DNA from: Donghicola eburneus
Lineage (GTDB): Bacteria; Pseudomonadota; Alphaproteobacteria; Rhodobacterales; Rhodobacteraceae
Direction of reading: 5' to 3'
Assembly (NCBI RefSeq): GCF_900115865.1
Contig: NZ_FOXY01000012.1
Span: 1 to 64,000, forward strand
Length of the DNA: 64,000 nt
This document shows positions 55,675 through 64,000 of the stretch, piece by piece (position 1 is the first letter of the stretch; each line of letters opens with the position of its first letter). Made by a program: the position numbers and the translations under genes. Under the pieces are notes generated by a model. The model had not been told where the DNA came from. It saw nothing but the letters and a program-made list of their open reading frames with translations, and did not search any database.

Positions 55675-56352
55675 TTATCCCTTGGGCGCCAAAAGGCGCA
55701 ACGCAGCGCGGATCAAGGCTGATGTATCAGCCTCGGGGTCGTCTTGCATCGCTTGCGCGACTGCCGACGCCGCCTCGCCGGGCTGATACCCCAGATTACC
55801 AAGCGCCGAGAGCGCCTCTGATTGCGCGGCCATATTCGGCTTGGGTGCGGGGGCGGCACGTTTTGTTGGCGTCTTTGGCTCCGGTGTCTCGGTCAGCTCT
55901 GCGGGTTCCTCGCCCATGGCAGCAGTGATTGAGCCGCCCATGGCCATTACGGTGGGGGCTTTCTCCTTCAGCTCGTTTACCACACGTTGCGCGGTCTTAG
56001 GTCCGATGCCTTTGGCTGCTTTGATACTGTTCCAATCGCCCAAAGCGATGGCGCGGCTCACCCCGTCCGGTCCGAGCGCCGAGAGCATAGCCAGAGCGGC
56101 CTTGGCGCCCACCCCTTGGACGGTTTGGAGCAACCGAAACCACTCTTTCTCTTGTAACGTGGTAAACCCGTACAGCTGCAGCAGATCCTCGCGCACCAGC
56201 AACTCTGTGAAGAGCGCGGTCGCCTCACCAACGCTAGGCAGCGCCCCCAACGTACGGTCTGAACAATAGACGATGTAGCCGACGCCGCGCACATCGAGCA
56301 GCACATGATCCTCGGTCCGGTAGTCGATCCGGCCTGACAGTTTTCCGATCAT
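55675..56352 (-). CDS. ruvA: Holliday junction DNA helicase subunit RuvA
   Basis: Binds Holliday junctions and RuvB. The 225-residue protein has the OB-fold domain ([20 protein letters not shown]), two helix-hairpin-helix motifs ([17 protein letters not shown] and [20 protein letters not shown]), a Pro-rich linker to about 175, and domain III ([21 protein letters not shown]). The ATG at 56352 overlaps the ruvC stop. Confidence 0.96.
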   Translation of the reverse strand: MIGKLSGRIDYRTEDHVLLDVRGVGYIVYCSDRTLGALPSVGEATALFTELLVREDLLQLYGFTTLQEKEWFRLLQTVQGVGAKAALAMLSALGPDGVSRAIALGDWNSIKAAKGIGPKTAQRVVNELKEKAPTVMAMGGSITAAMGEEPAELTETPEPKTPTKRAAPAPKPNMAAQSEALSALGNLGYQPGEAASAVAQAMQDDPEADTSALIRAALRLLAPKG

Positions 56353-56855
56353 CCCTTGGCCCTCGCCAATGCTTGTTCCAGACCGCGTCCGCCGCGGCTT
56401 TGGTGGGCGTGACACATGGCGATCGCCAGCGCATCGGTGGCGTCGGGCCCGTTCAGTTTCACGCCGGGCAGCTGCAAGCGCACCATGTAGTCCACCTGAT
56501 CCTTGGCTGCGTGACCCACGCCCACCACGGTTTTCTTCACCGCGTTGGGGGCGTATTCCCCGACCGGCAACCCCGCCTGCGCCAAGGTCATCAGGGCCAC
56601 GCCCCGCGCCTGACCCAGTTTCAGTGTACCCACAGCATCCTTGTTCACAAAGGTCTGCTCGATCGCGGCCGTTTCCGGCGCCCATGCGTCGATCACCTCG
56701 ATCAACTGGTTGTACAGAGAGAGCAGCCGTTCCCCGAGGTTGTCCCCGTCCGAATGGCAAACGCCGTTGGCAACATGAGTGATTCGCCCTGGCATCGCAT
56801 CAATGACGCCCCACCCCATGTTGCGCAGGCCCGGATCGACCCCCAAAACGCGCAT
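56349..56855 (-). CDS. ruvC: Holliday junction resolvase RuvC
   Basis: Cuts Holliday junctions in pairs. The 168-residue protein has the four acidic residues in [34 protein letters not shown], and [15 protein letters not shown]. It is first in the ruvCAB operon and a LexA-like box lies upstream. Confidence 0.96.
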   Translation of the reverse strand: MRVLGVDPGLRNMGWGVIDAMPGRITHVANGVCHSDGDNLGERLLSLYNQLIEVIDAWAPETAAIEQTFVNKDAVGTLKLGQARGVALMTLAQAGLPVGEYAPNAVKKTVVGVGHAAKDQVDYMVRLQLPGVKLNGPDATDALAIAMCHAHQSRGGRGLEQALARAKG

Positions 56856-56891
56856 TTCTGCCCCCTGCTCTGTGTTCTTTTCGTCGCACTA

Positions 56892-56906
56892 GCACGAAAC
56901 AAGAAC
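56892..56906. promoter_or_regulatory. LexA-like box upstream of ruvC
   Basis: GCAC-N7-GAAC differs from the alphaproteobacterial SOS box GAAC-N7-GAAC by one base, and lies about 37 bp before the ruvC start. SOS control of ruvCAB would be expected in this group. Confidence 0.4.
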
Positions 56907-57155
56907 AAACGCCAGCATGATGGCAAGAGGCGGCGCCCTGAAATCGGGATGAAATCCGCCTCTTCGCGATCTGAATGCGACACGAAGAAGATACATATTT
57001 CTCTTTAGTAACAGTTTGTTAGTCGTCATGCAGTGTATGCATGGGTCGCGTTCGACCTATGCAATTTTTATCGCTTGTGCCGGAAAAGAAGGCGAATTAC
57101 GTGCGGATCAGGAAATCACTCCACTTTTTTCTTGCAACCTCGAAGGGACGCAAAA

Positions 57156-57362
57156 ATGGCAGTTCTCGATATCACCCGCATCGACACCCCTGCGGCTGGC
57201 ATTGGTGCCCGCCTTTGGCAGGCAGCAGTGCATTTCGCATATTCGCTGGCGGCCCCGACGGGCTCTGACAAGGCGCTGGACGCTCTGTCCGACGCGCAGC
57301 TGGACGATCTGGGCCTGTGCCGCGCAGACATCATCGACATGAAAAAAGCGCGCCGCTTCTAA
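57156..57362 (+). CDS. DUF1127 domain small protein
   Basis: A 68-residue protein with the DUF1127 signature near the C-terminus: ALSDAQLDDLGLCRADI followed by a basic end. Such proteins in Rhodobacter and Agrobacterium affect RNA and phosphate or stress responses; the function here is unknown. The ATG at 57156 has GAAGGGA ahead of it; a longer frame to 57033 has no support. Upstream, 300 bases of AT-rich DNA separate it from ruvC and include no other gene I can support. Confidence 0.78.
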   Translation: MAVLDITRIDTPAAGIGARLWQAAVHFAYSLAAPTGSDKALDALSDAQLDDLGLCRADIIDMKKARRF

Positions 57363-57382
57363 GCCGCAGACCAGACCAACGC

Positions 57383-57416
57383 AAAAGGGCGCCTGATCCA
57401 GTCAGGCGCCCTTTTT
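57383..57416. terminator. bidirectional terminator between DUF1127 and prmA
   Basis: AAAAGGGCGCCTGA and TCAGGCGCCCTTTT pair perfectly over 14 bp around a five-base loop with T on one side and A on the other, so it can end both converging genes. Confidence 0.9.
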
Positions 57417-57438
57417 GTATGTCAGCGTCAGATACAGA

Positions 57439-58305
57439 TTACTTCTGCAGGGTCAGGGTCGACCAATCCCCAATGTCTTCGCGGTGGGCCAAGGTCATGC
57501 CCTGCGCCACATAGGCTTCGGTAACGTCGTCCGCCTGATCTACTAGCAGACCCGACAGGATCGCGTAGCCGCCCTCGCCCAGATGCGAGGCCACATCGGG
57601 GGCCAGATCGATCAGCGGGGCCTTCAGGATATTGGCAAAGACTAGGTCAAAGGGTGCGGCGGCATGCAGGGTCTCGTGCTCGAAACCGGTCGCCTCAAGG
57701 CATTTGACGCGGCCTTCCAGACCGTTTGCTTTGACGTTCGCTTCGGCCACTTCCACCGCGACGATATCAATGTCGCTGGCCAGTACGGGGTTCGGCCAGA
57801 TGCGCGCAGCGGCCATGCCCAGAACAGCGGTGCCGCAGCCGATATCGACCACGTTCTTGCCCTTGAACCCGCCAGTGTCCAGACGGTCCAGCGCCTTCAG
57901 ACAGCCTAGCGTGGTGCCGTGGTGACCAGTGCCAAACGCCATTGCAGCTTCGATCAGCAGAGGCTCGCTACCTTCAGGCACCTTGTCCGCGTCGTGGCTG
58001 CCGTAGACAAAGAAACGACCGGCGACCACAGGGGCCAGATCACGGCGCACTTTGGCGACCCAATCCGTTTCGGGCAGTTCGCTGACCACGAAATCCTGCG
58101 CATCGTTCATGGACGCCAGCAGCGCCAGACCGGCCGCGTCGGGTTCTTCGGTGAAATAGCCGCCGACTTCCCACAGGCCCGAGCCATCTTCCATTTCGAA
58201 GACGCCGATGCCGGTGGGCTCGGGGATCATGTTCTCCATCGCTACGCCCAAGGCTTCGGCGTTCTCTTTGGCGGTCAGCTTGGTGTAGGCGGTGTAGGTG
58301 GGCAT
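57439..58305 (-). CDS. prmA: ribosomal protein L11 methyltransferase
   Basis: Methylates ribosomal protein L11. The 288-residue protein has the N-terminal substrate domain and a SAM-binding domain with AMAFGTGHHGTTLGCLKALD, NVVDIGCGTAVLGMAAARIW, and FDLVFANILKAPLIDLA. AGGAG lies before the ATG at 58305. A hairpin (GGGGGC/GCCCCC, about 58330-58347) lies in its leader, behind the upstream MFS gene. Confidence 0.93.
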   Translation of the reverse strand: MPTYTAYTKLTAKENAEALGVAMENMIPEPTGIGVFEMEDGSGLWEVGGYFTEEPDAAGLALLASMNDAQDFVVSELPETDWVAKVRRDLAPVVAGRFFVYGSHDADKVPEGSEPLLIEAAMAFGTGHHGTTLGCLKALDRLDTGGFKGKNVVDIGCGTAVLGMAAARIWPNPVLASDIDIVAVEVAEANVKANGLEGRVKCLEATGFEHETLHAAAPFDLVFANILKAPLIDLAPDVASHLGEGGYAILSGLLVDQADDVTEAYVAQGMTLAHREDIGDWSTLTLQK

Positions 58306-58369
58306 TTCGGACTCCTGTTCAGGCTTGCAGGGGGCGATAGGCCCCCTTCTGCCTTGGGTCAAGCGCCCT

Positions 58370-59614
58370 TTACTCTGCGACCGCAGCCACGAACCGGCTA
58401 AAGCGGGTTTCATTGCCCTTTTCCGGATGGCGCGGGATCAGCAGTGCCAGACAGAGCGATGTCGCCGCCATCCCTGCCGCCAGCACAAAGACCGCGCCCG
58501 GCGACTGGAGCCAAAGGTAGCCCAAGGCCGCAGGCAAGAAGACCGCCGCGATATGGTTGATGGTAAACGCAACGGCCGCGGTCGGCGCGATATCACCGGG
58601 GTCCGCGATTTTCTGGAAATAGGTTTTGATCGCCAAAGCCATGGCAAAAAACAAGTGGTCGATCACATAGAGCACAGAGGCCAGAACGACGCCCCATCCA
58701 AACATGTAGATGCCGCCATACAGGCTAAACACAAAGATGAGGCCGACATATTCGATCACCAGCGCCTTTTGCTCGCCAAAACGGGACACCATACGCCCGA
58801 TCAGGGGCGCAAAGAACATGTTCGCGACAAGGTTAATCAAAAACAGCCCCGTGACCTCGTGCACGTCAAAGCCAAACCGTTCGACCATCATGAAGCCCGC
58901 AAAGACCACAAAGATCTGACGGCGCGCTCCGGCCATGAACTGAAGCAAGTAATACAGCCAGTAGCGGCGGCGCAGAACAAACTTCTTAACCTGAGGATTG
59001 GGTGCTTCGAACTGAGGATAGGCAAAGATCGCAAAGAGCGCGACCGCCGCCGTCACCCCGCCCGCAATCATGTAGACTGTGGAATAAGACAGCGAAAAGC
59101 TCTGCCACGTCAGCATGATCAGGCCGTAGGCCACTAGCGTCGCGGCACTGCCGGTCGCCAGCAAAGCGCCCAAAACTTTGGGCGCCTCCTCCTTGGACAG
59201 CCATTGCAGCTGGAGCGACTGGTTCACCGTCTCATAATAATGAAAGCCGATTGAGCTCAGCATCGTGACCACCAGAATTCCGCCCAATGACGGAAAGAAC
59301 CCTGTGATCGCCGTCGCGACACCCAGCAAGATCAAAGAGACCAGCCCCAAGACCTGCTCTCGAATGATCAGCAGCAGAGCGATCACGCCAATCGCCAGAA
59401 AACCCGGGATTTCGCGAACGGTATGCAGCCAGCCGATGTCAGAACCATCGAACTGTGCCACCTCGATCACGAAGTTATTCAGCAGGGCAGACCATGTCGC
59501 AAACGCCACCGGCATCGCGGCGGCCATCACGAACAGCAATGTTTTGGGCTGACGCCATTTCGGCAAATGGCGCGCGTCGGCCAGCGGAAGCGGGGAAAAG
59601 AAAGAACGACTCAT
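58370..59614 (-). CDS. MFS transporter
   Basis: A 414-residue membrane protein with about 12 hydrophobic helices and the MFS-type central loop (FEAPNPQVKKFVLRRRYW). The segment IGRMVSRFGEQKALVIEY between helices 8 and 9 is a degenerate MFS motif. The substrate is unknown. The ATG at 59614 gives MSRSFFSPLPLADARH; the frame open to 59650 has no ribosome site. It is followed by prmA and may share its transcript. Confidence 0.82.
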   Translation of the reverse strand: MSRSFFSPLPLADARHLPKWRQPKTLLFVMAAAMPVAFATWSALLNNFVIEVAQFDGSDIGWLHTVREIPGFLAIGVIALLLIIREQVLGLVSLILLGVATAITGFFPSLGGILVVTMLSSIGFHYYETVNQSLQLQWLSKEEAPKVLGALLATGSAATLVAYGLIMLTWQSFSLSYSTVYMIAGGVTAAVALFAIFAYPQFEAPNPQVKKFVLRRRYWLYYLLQFMAGARRQIFVVFAGFMMVERFGFDVHEVTGLFLINLVANMFFAPLIGRMVSRFGEQKALVIEYVGLIFVFSLYGGIYMFGWGVVLASVLYVIDHLFFAMALAIKTYFQKIADPGDIAPTAAVAFTINHIAAVFLPAALGYLWLQSPGAVFVLAAGMAATSLCLALLIPRHPEKGNETRFSRFVAAVAE

Positions 59615-59864
59615 GCCAAGTCTATTACGCCCGCCCGTGATCGCTGGCAAAGCTCAATCTGCGCGGGACGTCGTATACGGGTATTCCAATTCTGCACATA
59701 AAACACGTTGTACGCCCGGGCAGGCTTCCACGTTGCGCGCGGTCGCGCATCTGCGGGGCGACGCACCTCCCGATGAACGTCTCTAGATACGGACTCTGTC
59801 CCGACACATCGCACTCCCCAATCGCGGATCGAACAATCAGCGATCAAATTCACACATTCATATT

Positions 59865-59878
59865 CTGATACAAATCAA
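59865..59878. promoter_or_regulatory. FNR-like box upstream of the YeeE/YedE gene
   Basis: CTGATACAAATCAA fits TTGAT-N4-ATCAA except the first base. It lies 57 bp before the ATG, a position that could allow activation. The 320-base gap from the divergent MFS gene otherwise holds no gene I can support. Confidence 0.35.
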
Positions 59879-59934
59879 AGTACGCCGCGGCTGATATGCG
59901 TAAAACCCGCCCAATCGCCCGACAGGAGAGCACA

Positions 59935-60984
59935 ATGGACATACTCTGGATCGTCGAATCGCTGGGAGAGGCCGCAACTGCCGCTCTGTTTGGTCTGATC
60001 ACCGGCGTGATCTTTGGCGTCGCGGCTCAGCGATCACGATTCTGCCTACGGGCGGCGACGGTAGAATTTGGACGGTTCCAGATGGGGGACCGTGTAGCGG
60101 TCTGGCTTCTGACCTTCTCAACGGCGCTGGTCTGGGTACAGGCGGCAGAACTCAGCGGTCTGATGCAGGCCGAAGACGCACGAATGATGGCCGTCCCCGG
60201 TAGTTGGTCCGGTGCAATTCTTGGCGGGCTGCTTTTCGGTTGCGGAATGGTGCTGGCCCGAGGCTGCTCTGGCCGGCTCTTGGTACTCGGGGCGACGGGC
60301 AATCTGCGCTCGATCATCTCTGGCCTGATCTTCGCGGTCGTCGCACAAATGAGCCTGTCCGGCTGGCTCTCTCCGTTTCGGGACAGGCTGGCGGCGCTGT
60401 GGATCACGAGCGGCGGGCGCAACCTGAACCTAGAGGCTGCTGTAGGGCTACCGGACTGGGGTGGGCTTATCCTTGGGCTTGGAATTGCTGTTTTTGCGTT
60501 AGAACTGTCCCGGCGCCAACAGATTGGCTGGACCCGTCTGGTGTTCGCGTCGGGCGTGGGGTTCGCTGTCGCGGTCGGCTGGGTCCTGACCTACGCCTTG
60601 TCCCAAGTCGCTTTTGACCCAGTGCAGATCGAAAGCGCGACGTTTACGGGACCCTCGGCCCACACGCTCATGTTCTTTCTCGAACGTAATCCGGTGCTGG
60701 AGTTCGACGTCGGACTTGTGCCCGGCGTATTCATCGGCGCTTTTGCCGCCTCTTGGTTCAAAGGCGAGTTCAAATTCCAAGGGTTCGAGGACGAGGCTAA
60801 TATGCGCCGCGCGATGCTCGGGGCGGCGCTGATGGGCTTTGGCGGCATGTTGGCGGGGGGCTGCGCGATCGGCGCAGGTGTGACAGGCGGCTCGATCTTT
60901 GTCGGCACCGCCTGGCTGGCACTCTTTTGCATGTGGGTCGGCGCTATCGTCACCGACCGCATGGTGGATTACTCGGCCGAGTAA
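59935..60984 (+). CDS. YeeE/YedE family (sulfur-transport-like) membrane protein
   Basis: A 349-residue integral membrane protein with two related halves. Each half has the family's cysteine motif: FGCGMVLARGCSGRLL and AGGCAIGAGVTGGS. YeeE (TsuA) imports thiosulfate in E. coli and relatives handle sulfur compounds, so sulfur uptake is likely but unproven. The ATG at 59935 has AGGAG six bases before it. A convergent LysR gene overlaps its last 16 bases. Confidence 0.88.
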   Translation: MDILWIVESLGEAATAALFGLITGVIFGVAAQRSRFCLRAATVEFGRFQMGDRVAVWLLTFSTALVWVQAAELSGLMQAEDARMMAVPGSWSGAILGGLLFGCGMVLARGCSGRLLVLGATGNLRSIISGLIFAVVAQMSLSGWLSPFRDRLAALWITSGGRNLNLEAAVGLPDWGGLILGLGIAVFALELSRRQQIGWTRLVFASGVGFAVAVGWVLTYALSQVAFDPVQIESATFTGPSAHTLMFFLERNPVLEFDVGLVPGVFIGAFAASWFKGEFKFQGFEDEANMRRAMLGAALMGFGGMLAGGCAIGAGVTGGSIFVGTAWLALFCMWVGAIVTDRMVDYSAE

Positions 60985-61877
60985 CCTACCCCGCCCGCTT
61001 GACCGTCATTATTCGGCTGCGAGAAACCCTCGCTCAGGCGGCGCTGCGCAACACTCTGGGCAATCCAGTCCACAACAGCGTTCACAATCGGATCGCGCTG
61101 ACGCTTTTCTTGGTAAACTGCCCACAGGCTGCGGGTCGCAACGCTATGCGCGCCAGTGATGATGTTCAGCGGCGATGTCGCGGGCAGGTGCAGACGGGGC
61201 ACGATAGCCGCCAGACCGGTCGAGGCCGCCGCATCCATCGCAAGGCTGAAGTCTTCGACCCGCATGACGGGCGGACGACCGAAGCGTTCGTAGCCAGCTT
61301 GCATCTCGGGGGTCCAGTCCAGCTCGCGGCTCAGGGCGATCCAGTCACGGCTGGTCGCATCAGGCTTTTGCACCGCGCAGAAGTGAACCTTGCCGACTTC
61401 GTGGCCCATCAGGGTGTCGTCCAGCGGACGGTTCATCCGCAGCGCGACGTCCACATCTTCACGGTCGAAGTTCGCTTCGATCGACGAACACAGGATTTCC
61501 AGCTCGATCCCGGGATAACGCTCCATGAACGCGCCAAGCTGTTCTGTCAGATAATCTGCCGCAAGGAATCCCGTTGTGATAACTCGCGCCTTCTCTGCAG
61601 CCGACTGCAAATGGGGCAAGTTGTTGCCCAAACGCGCCAGATTCGACTCGAACTGCTCGATCACATCCATGAGGGCGCGTCCCTCGGGTGTCAGACGCCA
61701 GCCGTCCCGACCTTGGACAAAGAGTTTTACCCCGACATCCTGAGAGATGCGGTGAATGCGGCGTGAGACGGTCGCAACATTAATATCGAGATGTTTTGCA
61801 GCAACGTTCATAGAACGGTGCCGCGCAAGTGCTGCGACGTACCGAAAGTCGTCCCAGTTTACCTTAGATGTAACCAT
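60969..61877 (-). CDS. LysR-family transcription regulator
   Basis: A 302-residue regulator. The N-terminal winged helix (about 8-66) has DDFRYVAALARHRSMNVAAKHL and TVSRRIHRISQDVG, followed by the effector-binding domain. The order of residues resembles the subfamily in which the second helix begins with NVAAKHLDINVATVSRRI. It lies next to the YeeE/YedE gene, but being convergent it has no shared promoter, so the target is not clear. Confidence 0.9.
   Translation of the reverse strand: MVTSKVNWDDFRYVAALARHRSMNVAAKHLDINVATVSRRIHRISQDVGVKLFVQGRDGWRLTPEGRALMDVIEQFESNLARLGNNLPHLQSAAEKARVITTGFLAADYLTEQLGAFMERYPGIELEILCSSIEANFDREDVDVALRMNRPLDDTLMGHEVGKVHFCAVQKPDATSRDWIALSRELDWTPEMQAGYERFGRPPVMRVEDFSLAMDAAASTGLAAIVPRLHLPATSPLNIITGAHSVATRSLWAVYQEKRQRDPIVNAVVDWIAQSVAQRRLSEGFSQPNNDGQAGGVGYSAE
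60970..60983. other. palindromic shared tail of the YeeE and LysR genes
   Basis: TACTCGGCCGAGTA is a perfect 14-bp palindrome. Both strands read TAC TCG GCC GAG TAA, so the two unrelated proteins end in the same four residues Y-S-A-E. Confidence 0.9.
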
Positions 61878-61942
61878 AACAAACCAGACTCGTTAGACAG
61901 AAATATATTAACCTATGCAGAACACACTAAGAAAGTGCCTAT

Positions 61943-64000
61943 CTACAGAAAGGTTTGCGGGTCGATATCTATTGTCAACCTTGTTGTGTTTTTCACCCTT
62001 ACATTCCGCACCCAGAGCGCGATTGCTTTTTGCAATGCCACCCCTTTCGGAGACTTGACCAACAATCTGACTCGGTGACGCCCCCTGATTCGTGCAATCG
62101 GAGCCGGCGCGGGTCCGAACACTTGTGCACCGACTGACCGAAGCGGCTCGCACTGTCTTGTAAGCTGGTTTGCCAAATCGAAGGCGTCATTTAATTCTTC
62201 TGACGAAACAATCACACCCGCCATGCGGCCATACGGGGGCACGCCTGCCGCCTGACGCTCGGCCGCTTCGGCTTGCCAGAAGCCCTCTTCATCGCCCGAG
62301 AGGATGGCACGGATCACCGGATGTTCCGGCTGAAAGGTCTGCATCAGAGCAAGCCCGCGCTTGGTCGAGCGCCCTGCCCGCCCCGCTACCTGACGCATCA
62401 ACTGGAACGTCCGCTCTGCTGCGCGAAGGTCCGATCCCTGCAATCCCAGATCCGCGTCGATCACCCCTACCAGTGTGAGATTGGGAAAGTTATGCCCCTT
62501 GGCGACCATCTGGGTGCCAATAATGATATCGGCCGCACCGTCTGCAATCCGTTTGATCTCTTCTTTCAAGGCCCTAGCGCTGCCAAACAAATCCGATGAC
62601 AGCACAGCAATGCGCGCATCGGGGAAAAGCGTGGTCGCCTCCTCGGCCAGACGCTCGACGCCGGGGCCGACCGGAGCCAGCTTACCCGGCACATGACAGC
62701 TTGGGCATTCCTCTGGCATCGGGGTGGTTTCGCCGCACTGATGGCACATCAATCGCTTTAGGAACCGGTGTTCGACCATGCGTGCGTCGCAATGGGGACA
62801 GGCGACCTGATGGCCGCAGGCCCGACAGATCGTGACGGGAGCGTATCCGCGCCGATTCAGAAACAATAGGGCTTGCTCGCCTCGGTCGATACGCTCCTGC
62901 GCTGCCTTACGTAAAGTCGGCGAAATCCACGTGCTCGCGGCCAGTGTTTCGGCCCGCATATCGACGGCTTCCATCTCTGGCATGACCGCCTCGCCGAAGC
63001 GCGAGGTCAGATCGAGACGGTCGTACTTGCCCGCTTCGGCATTTGCCCAAGATTCAAGGCTGGGTGTTGCCGATGCCAGCACCACCCTTGCGCAACACAG
63101 GCTTGCGCGTAGGACAGCCATATCCCGTGCATTGTAAAGGACGCCGTCCTCTTGTTTGTAAGACGTGTCGTGTTCTTCATCGACCACGATCAGACCCAAA
63201 TCGCGGAACGGCAGGAACAAGGCGGACCGGGCACCGACCACAACTTGGGCACCGTTTTCAGCCACCATTTTCCAGGTGCGGCGGCGTTCGGTCATCGTCA
63301 CACCGCTGTGCCATTCAGCAGGTCTGCCACCAAAACGGGCTTCGAGACGGGTCAGAAACTCCGATGTCAGCGCAATTTCCGGCAGCAGCACCAAGGCCTG
63401 ACGCCCACGTTTCAGGCAGGCCGCGACTGCTTCGAGGTAGACCTCGGTCTTGCCTGAGCCCGTCACGCCCTTCAGCAACGTGGTGCCGTAGGTGCCGCTG
63501 GCAATCCCCTCGGCCAGATGGGCCGCTGCGGCGGCCTGATCCTCGGTCAGGTCTTTGCCCTTGTGGTTCGGATCGAGATGCGGAAAGGGCAGATCTTTGG
63601 GCGCATCCTCTTCGCGCAATGCCCCCTGCTTCACGAGTCCTTTGATGACAGAGGACGTCACCCCCGCCATTTCGGCCAGCTCGCGCTGGGTAAAGGCCAG
63701 CCCACCATATTCCCGCATCGTCTCCAGCACACGCTGGCGTGCATCCGTCATCCGGTCAGGCTCGCCGTCCCCCAGCCTGTAAATCCGGCGCGTCGCAGGC
63801 GCATCGCTGAGGCCCGGCGCGCGGGTCGCCAGCCGCAGCATCGCAGGCAAAGGCGTCAGCGTGTAATCCGCCGCCTTGATGATAAAGTCCCGCAGCTCAT
63901 CGCGCATCGGCGGCACATCCAACACGCGCATTACAGCGCGCAGCTTGGCCCGATCATAGTCACCTGCCGCCGGCCCCCACACCACACCCAAAACGCGACG
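61943..64000 (-). CDS. priA: primosomal protein N' PriA (N-terminus beyond the window)
   Basis: Superfamily 2 helicase that restarts stalled replication forks. The frame is open past the right edge, so the start lies outside. Present are Walker A TLLKGVTGSGKTEVYLE, DEEH box LIVVDEEHDTSYKQEDG, zinc cysteines (CRACGHQVACPHC, CHQCGE, CPSC), and QMVAKGHNFPNLTLVGVIDADLGL. PriA is about 730 residues, so only the first 40-50 are missing. The LysR gene follows 65 bases behind its end. Confidence 0.95.
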   Translation of the reverse strand, partial: RRVLGVVWGPAAGDYDRAKLRAVMRVLDVPPMRDELRDFIIKAADYTLTPLPAMLRLATRAPGLSDAPATRRIYRLGDGEPDRMTDARQRVLETMREYGGLAFTQRELAEMAGVTSSVIKGLVKQGALREEDAPKDLPFPHLDPNHKGKDLTEDQAAAAAHLAEGIASGTYGTTLLKGVTGSGKTEVYLEAVAACLKRGRQALVLLPEIALTSEFLTRLEARFGGRPAEWHSGVTMTERRRTWKMVAENGAQVVVGARSALFLPFRDLGLIVVDEEHDTSYKQEDGVLYNARDMAVLRASLCCARVVLASATPSLESWANAEAGKYDRLDLTSRFGEAVMPEMEAVDMRAETLAASTWISPTLRKAAQERIDRGEQALLFLNRRGYAPVTICRACGHQVACPHCDARMVEHRFLKRLMCHQCGETTPMPEECPSCHVPGKLAPVGPGVERLAEEATTLFPDARIAVLSSDLFGSARALKEEIKRIADGAADIIIGTQMVAKGHNFPNLTLVGVIDADLGLQGSDLRAAERTFQLMRQVAGRAGRSTKRGLALMQTFQPEHPVIRAILSGDEEGFWQAEAAERQAAGVPPYGRMAGVIVSSEELNDAFDLANQLTRQCEPLRSVGAQVFGPAPAPIARIRGRHRVRLLVKSPKGVALQKAIALWVRNVRVKNTTRLTIDIDPQTFL

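Noticed and set aside
57033-57155. extension of the DUF1127 gene
   Set aside because: Cys/Arg-rich leader without similarity to the family and without a ribosome site.

Overview
The window reads as chromosomal DNA of a marine-type alphaproteobacterium of the Rhodobacterales (Roseobacter group). The evidence is the gene content and order: ctaC-ctaB-ctaG-ctaE followed by surf1-thrC-M16 peptidase; a GAF-type ptsP directly behind lysC; dprA-topA; ruvCAB; a complete-looking tad/cpa Flp pilus locus with the lineage-typical VTVDW pilin; and a CtrA-like site upstream of dprA. No transposase, integrase, CRISPR array, rRNA or tRNA gene was seen. Almost everything is ordinary core genome; accessory character is concentrated at 1.6-3.9 kb and 30.6-33.7 kb.

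Layout. 0.2-5.6 kb: kdtA (Kdo transferase), a secreted RTX metalloprotease, an HDAC-family deacetylase and an exported glutathione peroxidase. 5.8-10.5 kb: a forward run of DUF1178, SDR, lysC and ptsP. 10.5-15.8 kb: small enzymes, including the mtnP-apt purine/methionine salvage pair. 15.9-23.3 kb: a long reverse run for cytochrome c oxidase biogenesis (ctaC, ctaB, a 64-residue membrane protein, ctaG, ctaE), then surf1, thrC, an M16 peptidase and a GNAT. 23.5-30.6 kb: tldD, dprA, topA and a 3-oxoacid CoA-transferase whose two subunit genes are separated by a small YCII-like gene. 30.7-33.4 kb: three tandem paralogous exported proteins and a lytic transglycosylase, all reverse. 33.7-45.6 kb: the Flp pilus locus (two pilins, cpaB, secretin, OmpA lipoprotein, tadZ, tadA, tadB, tadC, two TPR lipoproteins, prepilin peptidase, and a winged-helix AAA+ ATPase). 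45.6-50.2 kb: an Lhr-like helicase with PdeM nuclease, and a LytTR membrane regulator divergent from a DUF2306 protein. 50.2-57.4 kb: valS, a HisC-family aminotransferase, ruvCAB and a DUF1127 protein. 57.4-64.0 kb: prmA, an MFS transporter, a YeeE/YedE transporter, a LysR regulator and the C-terminal 90 percent or so of priA, cut by the window end.

The strongest candidate for something undescribed is the three-paralog cluster at 30.7-32.4 kb. Each gene encodes a signal peptide, a shared N-terminal module and two copies of a 23-residue repeat. Two of the three genes also share a near-identical promoter (TTGAAG-N17-CATATC), two palindromes upstream and a conserved leader. Other points of interest are a NIDO-like domain apparently inserted inside the M10 protease catalytic domain, the uncharacterised AAA+ ATPase at the end of the tad locus, the YCII-like gene inside the CoA-transferase pair, the CtrA-type site before dprA, and four of eight convergent gene pairs that overlap through palindromic stop signals. 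All family assignments were made by reading sequences, without database searches.
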